Below the pieces are notes generated by a model. That model made no database searches, was not told where the DNA came from, and saw only the letters and a list, made by a program, of their open reading frames with translations. A DNA stretch of 64,000 nt from assembly GCF_024807945.1 (NCBI RefSeq), contig NZ_JANUFD010000001.1, positions 434,001 through 498,000 of the forward strand. The letters are read 5' to 3'. Below are positions 27,092-35,495 of this stretch, piece after piece (the stretch's first letter is position 1; each line of letters begins with the position of its first letter). The translations under genes and the position numbers were made by a program. Origin of the DNA: Pseudomonas sp. JUb42. Lineage in GTDB: Bacteria > Pseudomonadota > Gammaproteobacteria > Pseudomonadales > Pseudomonadaceae.

Positions 27092-28312
27092 ATGGAGGTT
27101 ATGCAACGACTCCAAGCCTTTAAATTCAAACTCATGCCAACCGGCGACCAGCAGCGTGATATGCGCCGCTTCTGCGGGGCATGCCGCTTTGTGTTCAATA
27201 AGGCCTTGGCATTGCAGAAGGAAAATCATGAAGCGGGGAACACATTCATCGGCTATGTAGCGATGGCAAAAAGACTCACCGCTTGGCGCAACGGCTCAGA
27301 AACACCCTGGTTGAAAGAGGCCCCTGTACACCCGCTGCAACATGCGCTCAAAGATATGGAGCTGGCCTATAAAAATTTCTTCGAAAAACGTGCCGACTTC
27401 CCACGTTTCAAGAAAAAAGGCTCAGGAGGTAGCTTCCGTTATCCAGACTCCAAGCAAATCAAACTGGATCAGGACAACTCACGCATTTTCCTACCAAAGC
27501 TTGGTTGGGTGCGTTACCGCAACAGCCGCCAAGTGCTTGGTGAGCTGCGCAACGCTACCGTTAGTCAGTCAGGCGGCAAGTGGTTCGTAAGCATTCAAAC
27601 TCGCCGTGAAGTCGAACAACCAACACCGCACGGCAATGCGGTCGGCATAGACATGGGTATTTCGCGCTTTGCCACGCTTTCGGACGGTACGTTCTTTGCG
27701 CCGCTCAACAGCTTCAAGCGCCATGAAAACGCTTTGCGTAAAGCCCAGCAGGCGATGAGCCGAAAAACCAAATTCAGCAGTAATTGGAAACGAGCAAAAG
27801 CCCGTGTTCAGCGCATTCACAGCCATATCGGTAACGCTCGCCGCGACTACCTGCACAAAACCACGTCCAGCATCAGCAAAAACCACGCGATGGTCTGTGT
27901 CGAGGACTTGCAGGTTCGCAATATGTCCAAGTCCTCGGCAGGGGGCAGTGAGCAACCAGGCAGGAATGTTCGGGCCAAGTCAGGTCTGAATAAAGCGATT
28001 CTCGACCAAGGTTGGTCCGAGTTTCGTCGGCAACTGGACTACAAATTGGCGTGGAAGGGTGGATACCTCGTTGCAGTTGCACCGCACTATACGAGCCAGA
28101 CCTGCCCATGCTGTGGGCATGTCTGCAAGGATAACCGGCAGACTCAGGCCCAGTTCCGGTGTGTCGAATGTGGTTTCGAGGATAACGCCGACGTTGTTGG
28201 TGCGATCAATGTTTTAAGGGCAGGACATGCCCGGTTCGCCTGTGAAGTGAATGGTGCTGTAAGGCCGTCAGCAGCAGGAACCCACCGAGGTGAGTTAGCC
28301 CTAACGGGCTAA
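27092..28312 (+). CDS. tnpB: TnpB RNA-guided endonuclease of the IS605 element
   Basis: The 406-residue protein has the complete TnpB layout: N-terminal RLQAFKFKLMPTGDQ wedge region, RuvC-I Asp (D187 in GIDMGISRF), RuvC-II Glu (E271 in VCVEDLQV), a four-cysteine zinc ribbon (C338/C341 and C357/C360) and RuvC-III Asp (D367). Family members use an RNA from the right end to cut empty donor sites and so retain the element. No frameshift is seen, so it should be active. Two ATG codons nine bases apart could start it. Confidence 0.93.
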   Translation: MEVMQRLQAFKFKLMPTGDQQRDMRRFCGACRFVFNKALALQKENHEAGNTFIGYVAMAKRLTAWRNGSETPWLKEAPVHPLQHALKDMELAYKNFFEKRADFPRFKKKGSGGSFRYPDSKQIKLDQDNSRIFLPKLGWVRYRNSRQVLGELRNATVSQSGGKWFVSIQTRREVEQPTPHGNAVGIDMGISRFATLSDGTFFAPLNSFKRHENALRKAQQAMSRKTKFSSNWKRAKARVQRIHSHIGNARRDYLHKTTSSISKNHAMVCVEDLQVRNMSKSSAGGSEQPGRNVRAKSGLNKAILDQGWSEFRRQLDYKLAWKGGYLVAVAPHYTSQTCPCCGHVCKDNRQTQAQFRCVECGFEDNADVVGAINVLRAGHARFACEVNGAVRPSAAGTHRGELALTG

Positions 28313-28410
28313 ACACGGTAGGAATCCCCTTCCTTTCCAGCTTGTCTGGCGAGGCCCTGCGTAGCAGGCTGAGAGGGAGGGGAGGATGTCAATCTGTAAA
28401 AGATCAAACC
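28230..28410 (+). ncRNA. Candidate omega RNA with guide at its 3' end
   Basis: In IS605-type elements the guide RNA overlaps the 3' end of tnpB and runs through the right end into flanking DNA. Here the stretch contains a CCTGC-GTA-GCAGG hairpin (28356-28368) and the terminal GGGGAGGATGTCAA. The guide would then begin at 28393 with TCTGTAAAAGATCAAA. The 5' limit is only an estimate. Confidence 0.6.
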
Positions 28411-29009
28411 AACAACGTCATCCAGGTCGAGGCCAGCAACAGCAGGGCCATCACCCGGTTGAACCGCTGCATGCTCTTGGCCGAGCGAATGAACGTCGCT
28501 GCGCCAACCCCGGCAAAGGCCCAGGCGGTCATGCACGGAATCGCCACCGCAAAGAACGCCAGGGACAAATACAGCACGCGCAAGGTGCGGTCGGCATCGT
28601 GCCCGGCGAACACGCTGGTCACGGCCAGGGCCATCATCCAGGTCTTGGGGTTGATCAGTTGCAGGCTGGCCGCGCCGAACAGGCCAAGATCAGGGCCTTT
28701 CCTGGTCGTCTGGTTGGGATCGATGGCTTCGGCCGGGCTGCGGAAAATCTGCCAGGCCATCCAGCTCAGCCAGGCGATCCCTACCCAGGACATCACCGTC
28801 TGCAACGTCTGATGCCGAATCAACACATCGCCCAGGCCCATGCCCACCACCAGTACCAGCGCAGCGGCACCGGCACAGGCGCCGAGCACGATAGGGGTGG
28901 TGGCCCACAGACCGTGGCGCGAGCTATTGGTCAGGACCAGGATATTGGTCGGGCCGGGGGTAATGGAGGCGACAAAGGCGAACAACAGGAACGGCAGGAT
29001 CGAAGACAT
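28404..29009 (-). CDS. LysE-family amino-acid/metabolite exporter
   Basis: The 201-residue membrane protein has about six hydrophobic segments and the LysE/RhtB signature near its N-terminus (FVASITPGPTNILVLTNSSR). The family exports amino acids or homoserine-lactone-like compounds. It lies downstream of an AraC-family gene on the same strand with a 53-base gap, a common regulator-exporter pair. The IS605 element has inserted just past its stop codon without damaging it. Confidence 0.9.
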   Translation of the reverse strand: MSSILPFLLFAFVASITPGPTNILVLTNSSRHGLWATTPIVLGACAGAAALVLVVGMGLGDVLIRHQTLQTVMSWVGIAWLSWMAWQIFRSPAEAIDPNQTTRKGPDLGLFGAASLQLINPKTWMMALAVTSVFAGHDADRTLRVLYLSLAFFAVAIPCMTAWAFAGVGAATFIRSAKSMQRFNRVMALLLLASTWMTLLV

Positions 29010-29062
29010 GGTACGGCTCGGCAGCAATGGATCGTGGATTGATCATCGCCTTGCCGGGCGTT

Positions 29063-29899
29063 TCAGTCTGGAAGATTTGAGCAGCGCTTGCGGTAGTCGG
29101 CCGGGCTCATCCGATAGGCGCGCTGAAACCAGCGTCCCAGGTGGCTCTGATCGGAAAAACCGAGGGAGGCGGCGACGTCGCCCGGGGTCTGGCCGAGGGC
29201 GAGCAGGCGTCGTGCCCGAGCCAGACGCAGCTGGATCAGATAGGCATGGGGTGCGAGGCCAAAGGCGGCCTTGAAGGCGCGGGTCAGGCGAAAACGGTCG
29301 ACGCCCGTGGCCTGGGCCAGGTCATCCAGGCCGATGTCCTGGTGCAGATGGCTGTGCAGGTAATCCCGCGCCCGTTGTGCCACCAGGGGCAGGCGCGGGT
29401 CCGGGTTGATGCGCTTACGCCAGCGCAGGTGCTGGGTCAGGCTGCCGAGCAGGTTGTCCAGGGTGGTCTGGCGCACGATGCGCAGGTCTTCGCTGTGCAG
29501 GGCACTGAAGGCCTGGGCGGTACACTCGGCCAGGCGCGGGTCGCGGGCCAGGGTCGCGGCAAAACTCAGCTCGCAATGCTCGGGGGCTTGTTCGAACAGG
29601 GCGCGCAGTTCCCGTTCCAGCCAATGCGGCTCCAGGTACAGGGTGCGGTAAGTGAAACCTTCGGACATGGGCGCGTCGCCATCATGGATTTCCCCCGGCT
29701 CAAGCAGGAACACGCCACCGGACGTACTTTGATGGCGGACGTGGCGGCAGTGAAACTGCTGCACTCCCTGTTCGGTCAGGCCCACCAGATAGCTGTCATG
29801 CCAGTGCGGATCATAGGCATGGCCCTCGAAGTGCGCACGGATCGTCTCGATGCCGGATTCGGCGTCCTGCTTGAGAGTGATCCAGTTCTGCGTGGCCAT
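29063..29899 (-). CDS. AraC-family transcriptional regulator
   Basis: The 278-residue protein has an N-terminal cupin-like sensor (about residues 20-100, with HYDPHWHDSYLVG-style histidines at the start) and a C-terminal double helix-turn-helix (IGLDDLAQATGVDRFRLTRA, then GDVAASLGFSDQSHLGRWFQ). It probably activates the adjacent LysE exporter in response to an amino acid, as similar pairs do. Confidence 0.92.
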   Translation of the reverse strand: MATQNWITLKQDAESGIETIRAHFEGHAYDPHWHDSYLVGLTEQGVQQFHCRHVRHQSTSGGVFLLEPGEIHDGDAPMSEGFTYRTLYLEPHWLERELRALFEQAPEHCELSFAATLARDPRLAECTAQAFSALHSEDLRIVRQTTLDNLLGSLTQHLRWRKRINPDPRLPLVAQRARDYLHSHLHQDIGLDDLAQATGVDRFRLTRAFKAAFGLAPHAYLIQLRLARARRLLALGQTPGDVAASLGFSDQSHLGRWFQRAYRMSPADYRKRCSNLPD

Positions 29900-30091
29900 G
29901 CCGCCGCTCCGATAACAAAGACGTTCGTCGGACGACGTTACCTATGAACGCAGGATTTGTCTGGAAGATTTGTGCAACTCGTCGGAAGGCTGATTATTCT
30001 TGTTACAAAAACAACCGTCAGTTAAAAGCGAACCTCGTCACACAATGGCCCTCCAAGCTAGGTCTACCTTTCTATTTGCGGAGAGACCGTG

Positions 30092-30415
30092 ATGAATCGT
30101 CTTACCCGAATACTGCGTGCGTGCGGCCTCGGCTCTGTGCTCGCCCTGGGCCTGAGCTGCGGCGTTGGTGCCCAGAACCTGCCTAACAGTACCTACGACA
30201 ACCCCAGCAATAACCCGAACCCCAACAGCCGCCAGGGCAGCGAATCCAGCACGCCACCGGTGCGCGGCCCGAGCACGGCGCCCAGCCCGCGTCCGCCGAC
30301 CCTGCAAAACGGTGGCGTCGGCAATGGCTATTCAGTGCCGTCGCGTCCTGCCCGTCAGAACACTGCCCCCGCGGGCAATTCGGGCAATAGCGGCGAACGC
30401 AAGCCCACCAATTGA
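30092..30415 (+). CDS. Small Asn/Pro/Ser-rich exported protein
   Basis: The 107-residue protein has a signal peptide (about 28 residues, ending GVGAQ) and a mature part that is low in complexity: Asn, Pro, Ser, Gly and Thr dominate, with no cysteine, so it is probably disordered. Function is unknown. It lies 17 bases before a PQQ-type sugar dehydrogenase gene and is likely co-transcribed. GGAGAG precedes the ATG. Confidence 0.72.
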   Translation: MNRLTRILRACGLGSVLALGLSCGVGAQNLPNSTYDNPSNNPNPNSRQGSESSTPPVRGPSTAPSPRPPTLQNGGVGNGYSVPSRPARQNTAPAGNSGNSGERKPTN

Positions 30416-30432
30416 GACATAAGGAACTGTCC

Positions 30433-31581
30433 ATGTTCTATCGAACCCTGTCCGCAACCCTGTGTGCGGTTGCCTGTCTGTCCCTGCCATTGAGCGCTGC
30501 GGCTGCCGAGGTACAGCACTATCCGAGCGAGTTGGGCAGCATCAGCGTCGAACCTATCGCGACTGGCCTGAAGCATCCGTGGGCGCTGGCGTTCCTGCCC
30601 AACAAGCAGGGGATGCTGGTCACCGAACGCCCCGGCGATTTACGGGTGATCAGCGAGGACGGCAAGGTTTCCAAGCCGATTTCCGGCGTGCCGCAGGTCT
30701 GGGCCAAGGGGCAGGGCGGCTTGCTCGATGTGGTGCTGTCGCCGGATTTCTCAAAGGACCGTCTGGTTTACCTGACCTACGCCGAAGGTGACGAAAGCGG
30801 CAACCACGCCGGCACCGCAGCCGGGCGCGGACGCTTGTCGGCGGACATGACTCATCTGGAAAACTTCACCGTGATCTTCCGCCAGCAGCCCAAGTTGTCG
30901 GTGGGTAATCACTTTGGCTCGCGCATGGTCTTCGACCGCGACGGCTACCTGTTCATCGCCCTGGGCGAGAACAACGACAAGGCCACCGCCCAGGACCTGG
31001 ACAAGTTGCAGGGCAAGATCGTGCGCATCTACCCGGACGGCCAGGTGCCGCCGGACAACCCCTTTGTGAATCAGAAGAACGTACGCCCGGAAATCTGGAG
31101 CTTCGGCCATCGCAACCAGCAGGGCGCGGTGCTCAACCCCTGGACCGGCACCCTGTGGACCCACGAACACGGGCCCAAGGGTGGTGACGAGGTCAATATC
31201 ATCGAACGTGGCGGCAACTACGGCTGGCCATTGGCGACCCACGGCATCGACTATTCCGGCGAGCCGATCAAAGAGGCCAAGGGCAAGTTTGTTGAAGGGA
31301 CGATCAAGCCGTTTCATGTGTGGGAAAAATCCCCGGCAATCAGCGGCATGACGTTTTACGACAGCCAGCGCTTTCCGGCCTGGGACCACAACCTGTTTAT
31401 CGGTGCCCTGGCGGCAGAAACCCTGATCCGCCTGCAATTCGATGGTGACCGGATCGTTCACGAAGAACGTTTGCTCGGCGAGCTGAAACAACGCATCCGC
31501 GATGTACGCCAGGGGCCGGACGGGTTTCTCTATGTGCTGACTGATGATGACAATGGCGAGTTGTTGAAGGTGGGGTTGTAA
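30433..31581 (+). CDS. PQQ-dependent aldose sugar dehydrogenase (YliI/Asd-like)
   Basis: The 382-residue protein has a signal peptide (cleavage near AAAAE) and a six-bladed beta-propeller of the soluble glucose dehydrogenase family. Family motifs include KHPWALAFLP, FGHRNQQGAV, THEHGPKGGDEVN and GGNYGWPLATHGIDYSG. It oxidises aldoses in the periplasm with PQQ and Ca ions as cofactors. AAGGAA precedes the ATG, and a TTG-started longer frame is rejected because it lacks a signal-peptide start. Confidence 0.92.
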   Translation: MFYRTLSATLCAVACLSLPLSAAAAEVQHYPSELGSISVEPIATGLKHPWALAFLPNKQGMLVTERPGDLRVISEDGKVSKPISGVPQVWAKGQGGLLDVVLSPDFSKDRLVYLTYAEGDESGNHAGTAAGRGRLSADMTHLENFTVIFRQQPKLSVGNHFGSRMVFDRDGYLFIALGENNDKATAQDLDKLQGKIVRIYPDGQVPPDNPFVNQKNVRPEIWSFGHRNQQGAVLNPWTGTLWTHEHGPKGGDEVNIIERGGNYGWPLATHGIDYSGEPIKEAKGKFVEGTIKPFHVWEKSPAISGMTFYDSQRFPAWDHNLFIGALAAETLIRLQFDGDRIVHEERLLGELKQRIRDVRQGPDGFLYVLTDDDNGELLKVGL

Positions 31582-31609
31582 CCTCGCCTGCTGGAGAGTC
31601 ACCGGACTA

Positions 31610-31702
31610 TGTGGGAGCGAATTCATTCGCGAAGAGGCCGGTGTATCCGCCGCATTTTTCTTCGTTTGTAATACCGTGTTCGCGAATGAATTCGCTCCCA
31701 CA
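31610..31702. repeat. REP-type palindromic pair (GAATTCATTCGC family)
   Basis: Perfect TGTGGGAGCGAATTCATTCG arms flank a loop of about 45 bases with no similarity to the other loops. It lies between convergent genes. Confidence 0.87.
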
Positions 31703-31797
31703 AGATTTACCCGTACTTCCTATTAAGTGTTTGCAGCCTGATGGTGTGAGGTTGAAGAGGAGGGCGGGATCTCGTACAGCCCCCATTCCAGAATGAG

Positions 31798-32232
31798 TCA
31801 GTGTGAAGCCTGCTCCATCGCCGATTCCGGCACATCGAACACCCGGTCAAACACCCACTGAAACACCAGGGAATACACAAAGAAAAACCCGAACAACCCT
31901 AGGTTGGTGGCCAGGGCCGCCCACCAGGAAATGCTCAGCCACCAGGCAATCAGCGGCAATAGCATCAGGGTCAGGCCGCCCTCGAAGCCAAGAGAGTGCA
32001 GCAGGCGTCGGCTCAGGGTGCGCTGGCGTTGCGGCTGGCGGGCTTCCCAGCGTTCGAACAGGGCGTTGAAGATCATGTTCCAGGCCAGGGCGCTGGCCGA
32101 CATCAAAATTGACAGCAGCCCTGAATAGACCATGCCCTGGTCGTACAGCAGGTCGAGAATCGGGGTAATGAACGCTACCGCGACGCCCTCATAGAGCACA
32201 GCTTGCAGCACTTTACGGGCGGGGCCTTGCAT
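31798..32232 (-). CDS. PACE-family efflux pump (AceI-like)
   Basis: The 144-residue inner-membrane protein has four helices arranged as two tandem bacterial-transmembrane-pair domains, each with the conserved (R/W)xxxxxxFE or N-type core seen as GVAVAFITPILDLLYDQG, NMIFNALFERWE and FEGGLTLMLLPLIAW. PACE proteins export biocides such as chlorhexidine and probably short-chain diamines. It is divergent from a LysR gene 107 bases away, the same layout as aceI and its activator aceR. Confidence 0.88.
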   Translation of the reverse strand: MQGPARKVLQAVLYEGVAVAFITPILDLLYDQGMVYSGLLSILMSASALAWNMIFNALFERWEARQPQRQRTLSRRLLHSLGFEGGLTLMLLPLIAWWLSISWWAALATNLGLFGFFFVYSLVFQWVFDRVFDVPESAMEQASH

Positions 32233-32339
32233 GGCGGGTCTCCTTGGTTTGGGCTTGCACGTTAATGGCAAATCCTGCAGGCGCAAAATGAGATAAATTC
32301 AGCCTCGCTCAATTCAATTCACTTGTGGCGAGGCTGCCC

Positions 32340-33230
32340 GTGTTCAGCAAACTTCCTTTGACCGCCCTGCGCACCTTCGAAGCGGCGGCGCGTTCGGCCA
32401 GCTTCAAGAGCGCCGCCGACGAGCTGGCGGTTACGCCGGCGGCGGTCTCCCATCAGATCAAGGCCCTGGAAGCCTGGCTCGGCACTCTGTTGTTCACCCG
32501 CAGCGGCAAGGGCGTGCAGCTCACTGCCGAGGGCGAGCGCCTGTACCACGACGCCCACGCGGCCCTGCTCGATATCAGCCGCAGCCTCGAAGCCCTGCGC
32601 CCGCGCGCGGATTCACACACCCTGATTCTTACCACCACGCCGGCCCTGGCGGCGTCCTGGCTGATTCCCCGGCTGGGAGATTTCTACCGGCAGTGGCCGT
32701 CATTCAACGTGCGGGTCGAAACCGCCAATGAGGTGGTGGAATTGCTGCGTGATTCCAGCATCGACCTGGCCATCCGCACTGTTTCCCGGGAAGACCCGGC
32801 GCTGCTGCACAGACCGCTGATGAGCGAGGATTTCGCCGCCTATGCCGCACCCGGCCAGGCCGATCCGGCGGCTGTCGAGCGCCTTGAACTGATCGACCTG
32901 CGTTGGGAGATTCCCGGCGGCTTTGCTCTGGACTGGCTGACCTGGTGCGCGGCGGCGGGGCACGGCGACTGGCTGTCGCGGGCGGTATTGCGCCATTACG
33001 AGGATGAGCATTTCGCCTTGAACGCGGCGATTGCCGGGCAGGGCCTGGTGCTGGCGAGCAGCGTGCTGGTGGCCGACAGTCTGGCCAAGGGCGTGCTCGT
33101 ACCCTATCGCCCTGACGTGCGCTTGCCGGGGCCGCGTTACTTTGCGGTCTGCGTGCCGGGGCGCGAACGGCAATCGCCGGTCAGAGAGTTTCTGACGTGG
33201 CTTGAGCAGCAGGCCACGTCAGCAGACTGA
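32340..33230 (+). CDS. LysR-family regulator, GcvA-like, next to a PACE pump
   Basis: The 296-residue protein has an N-terminal winged helix (PLTALRTFEAAARSASFKSA then TPAAVSHQIKALE) of the GcvA/AmpR subgroup and a C-terminal effector domain. The GTG at 32340 has GAGG six bases upstream; a GTG five codons earlier is less likely. Because it is divergent from the PACE pump, it probably activates that gene. It ends one base before the convergent LysE gene. Confidence 0.9.
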   Translation: MFSKLPLTALRTFEAAARSASFKSAADELAVTPAAVSHQIKALEAWLGTLLFTRSGKGVQLTAEGERLYHDAHAALLDISRSLEALRPRADSHTLILTTTPALAASWLIPRLGDFYRQWPSFNVRVETANEVVELLRDSSIDLAIRTVSREDPALLHRPLMSEDFAAYAAPGQADPAAVERLELIDLRWEIPGGFALDWLTWCAAAGHGDWLSRAVLRHYEDEHFALNAAIAGQGLVLASSVLVADSLAKGVLVPYRPDVRLPGPRYFAVCVPGRERQSPVREFLTWLEQQATSAD

Positions 33231-33869
33231 TCAGGGCTTGCGCGGGATCAGGCTCGGCACCGCATGCATCAGGGCATTGATTGCGAAGCCAATGAACATC
33301 AGGCCGCAGATGCGGGTGATGGTCAGCTCATGACGCTGATACAGAGTGCGTACGTGGCGGGTGCCGACCAGGGTGATGATGATCGAATAGGCGATGATCC
33401 CGCCCAGGGTGCTGAGCAGAATCAGCAACGGCAGCATCGACCAGTTCAGCAGCTCGGCGCGGCTGGAGATCAGCGCGGTAAAGGTCGCCACGGCCACCGG
33501 GTAAGCCTTGGGATTGGTCAGGCCGAACATGATGCCGTGCCAGAACGGCTGGCGTGCCGTGGCCTGGGGCTGGCCGTCGCTGTTGCGCTTGGCGGTGATC
33601 GCCTTGAAGCCGAGCCAGAACAGAAACAGGCCGCTCAATACGCCCAGCACATCGAAGGCCGTGCTGCCGATCACCTTGGCGCCGATGATCGCCGCCAGGG
33701 CCGTGCTGCACCAGATCACATCACCGAGTAAATGGCCGCTGAGAAACGCCGCCCCGGCCTTGCGCCCGTTGGCCGCGCCAATGCCCAGCACCGCGAGGAC
33801 GCCAGGCCCTGGCGAGATGCCATAGATAAATCCCGACATCAGTACAGCCAACAGCAACGAGAATGTCAT
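33231..33869 (-). CDS. LysE-family transporter
   Basis: The 212-residue membrane protein has six hydrophobic segments and the family N-terminus (GFIYGISPGPGVLAVLGIG). It converges with the LysR gene with no intergenic base. It is likely an exporter of an amino acid or a related metabolite; substrate is unknown. Confidence 0.9.
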   Translation of the reverse strand: MTFSLLLAVLMSGFIYGISPGPGVLAVLGIGAANGRKAGAAFLSGHLLGDVIWCSTALAAIIGAKVIGSTAFDVLGVLSGLFLFWLGFKAITAKRNSDGQPQATARQPFWHGIMFGLTNPKAYPVAVATFTALISSRAELLNWSMLPLLILLSTLGGIIAYSIIITLVGTRHVRTLYQRHELTITRICGLMFIGFAINALMHAVPSLIPRKP

Positions 33870-33904
33870 GAGCCTGATCCTTGTGATGGTTCAGGCAGTC
33901 TATG

Positions 33905-35170
33905 TCAGGGTGTCAGCGGAATTCGAGGTGGCGGCGATTTAAATTTCCCGCACAGGCGACTGGCACACACCGAGCCCACCACGGCGAGGATGATCGGTAC
34001 GAGGAAGTCATGATCGATGCGGGTGAATTCGGCGATCAGCACGATGGCCGTGATGGGCATGCTCATGGACGATGCGAGAAACGCCGCCGCGCCGATCAAC
34101 GCAAAAGCGCCCAGTGGAATACCCGGCCAGGCCAGGCTCCACAAACCGCCCAAGAGAATCGCCAGCAGTGCGCCAATCGCCAGGCCCGGCGTCAGCAAGC
34201 CGCCCTCGGCCCCGGCGCGCAAGGTGCTGGAAGTGATCAGCAGTTTGACCACCAGCAACAGCGCGGCCAGGCCGATCCCCAGTTCGCTGTCGAAACCCAG
34301 CTGCGCTGGGCCTTTGCCGTTGCTGAGGATCTGCGGCAGGTAAATGGCCACGCAGCCGATCAGCGTGAAGTTGAGCAGCGCCAGCACCGGCAATTGCCAG
34401 CCACGGGCAGCATGCTGACGGGCGTGGCCGGTCAGGCGCACAAAGCCGTGGGCGGCGATGCCGAACAGCGGCCCGCAGATCAGCGCGAAGGCGATCAGGC
34501 TGGCGCTCAGTGGCAGCTTCGGCAATACGTATTGCGCCTCGGCCCCAAGGCCCAGCCAGCCAATCGAGGCACCAATGGCGGACGTCGCCAAAGCCATCAA
34601 GGCGGCGGGCCAGGTGAAACTGCCGACCAGCACTTCCAGCACGAACACCGCGCCACCCAGCGGCACGTTGTATACCGCTGCCAACCCGGCCCCGGCCCCG
34701 CACGCGACAAGAAGGCGATGAGTCGCAACGGGCAGACGTGCCCATTGCGACAAGGTACTGGCCACCAGTGCGCCGACTTCGCGCGGCGCAACCTCGCGAC
34801 CCAGAGGTGAGCCCAGGGCCACGGTGATGATTTGCAGTAAGGCGTGGGCGAGGGTGGTCTTGACCGGCATCAGCGGCGCCTTGTCCCCGACCGCCTGCTT
34901 GATGCTGACCAGCGGCCGACCCCAACGGTAAACCGCCCACCAACCGAGCCCGCCGATCACCCCGCACAAGGCCATGACCGCAACCCGCCGCTGCACCGAG
35001 GCACTGCTGACCCCCAGCAGGAAACTCTCATGACTGCTCAGCGCATCCTGCCCGTAGCCGTAGGCCAGGTGCTGAATCATATGCAGCAGCAAGGCCAGCA
35101 ACATCCCGCCCAGACCGGCGCCGATGCCGGTAAGGATGACTACGAGGGCCAGTTTGAGTTGAGCGCGCAT
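33905..35170 (-). CDS. ClC-family chloride channel/transporter
   Basis: The 421-residue membrane protein has the ClC fold with roughly ten helices. Recognisable filter segments are GSPLGREVAP (the GREGP-type gate region, here with VAP in place of GP), GAGAGLAAVYNVPLGGAVFVLE and EGGLLTPGLAIGALL. The gating glutamate in GRE is kept. No cytosolic CBS domain follows. It could be a Cl/H antiporter or a related anion transporter. The departures from the usual motifs place it in a side branch, so ion specificity is uncertain. Confidence 0.88.
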   Translation of the reverse strand: MRAQLKLALVVILTGIGAGLGGMLLALLLHMIQHLAYGYGQDALSSHESFLLGVSSASVQRRVAVMALCGVIGGLGWWAVYRWGRPLVSIKQAVGDKAPLMPVKTTLAHALLQIITVALGSPLGREVAPREVGALVASTLSQWARLPVATHRLLVACGAGAGLAAVYNVPLGGAVFVLEVLVGSFTWPAALMALATSAIGASIGWLGLGAEAQYVLPKLPLSASLIAFALICGPLFGIAAHGFVRLTGHARQHAARGWQLPVLALLNFTLIGCVAIYLPQILSNGKGPAQLGFDSELGIGLAALLLVVKLLITSSTLRAGAEGGLLTPGLAIGALLAILLGGLWSLAWPGIPLGAFALIGAAAFLASSMSMPITAIVLIAEFTRIDHDFLVPIILAVVGSVCASRLCGKFKSPPPRIPLTP

Positions 35171-35289
35171 ATGAACAATCCGAGGGATGAATGGCGGCAG
35201 CGTGGGGCCTGAGCGAAGTGCACGCCATCATCCATAGGTTTATCCGGGGAATCGCCATGGATGTATTTCCCACGAAAATCGCCTTATCC

Positions 35290-35390
35290 CGTAGGGCTGG
35301 CTTTAGCCAGGAGGACGCGCTTACGGCTAAAGCCCCTCCTACGCAAGAGGTGCGATCCGTTGGAGCGAGGCTTGCCCGCGAAGAGGCTAG
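35290..35390. repeat. Two diverged REP-type elements
   Basis: A decayed CCGGCTTTAGCC-family hairpin (GGCTGGCTTTAGCCAGGAGG and TACGGCTAAAGCCCCTCCTA) is followed by a lone half-site GGAGCGAGGCTTGCCCGCGA. Together with the Zur site they make up most of the 325-base gap between the ClC gene and the TonB receptor gene. Nothing else is seen there. Confidence 0.7.
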
Positions 35391-35423
35391 AACAGACGTA
35401 ACCAAATCAGACTGGCGCATTAA

Positions 35424-35442
35424 AATGTTACTGTATAACATT
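35424..35442 (+). promoter_or_regulatory. Zur box upstream of the ZnuD-like receptor
   Basis: A perfect seven-base inverted repeat AATGTTA-CTGTA-TAACATT lies 54 bases before the receptor start. It fits the gammaproteobacterial Zur consensus (AAATGTTATANTATAACATT) and would give repression when zinc is plentiful. AT-rich promoter-like sequence surrounds it. Confidence 0.82.
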
Positions 35443-35495
35443 GTTATATTGTTTCATTTGATCTACTGCCCCTTCGACCGACATGGAATTGCGCA

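Larger units (their letters stand above)
26584..28392. mobile_element. IS605-type insertion sequence (IS200/IS605 family)
   Basis: An apparently intact element with divergent tnpA (minus) and tnpB (plus) separated by 14 bases, the IS605 layout. The left end carries an imperfect eight-base hairpin with loop TTCA at 26599-26618. The right end finishes with GGGGAGGATGTCAA, typical of this family. TTGAT at 26579-26583 precedes the left end and is the proposed target/TAM. There are no terminal inverted repeats or target duplication, as expected for this family. It sits 11 bases past the stop of a LysE gene. Confidence 0.88.

Noticed and set aside
27092..28312. A degraded tnpB
   Set aside because: All RuvC and zinc-ribbon residues are present and the frame is uninterrupted.
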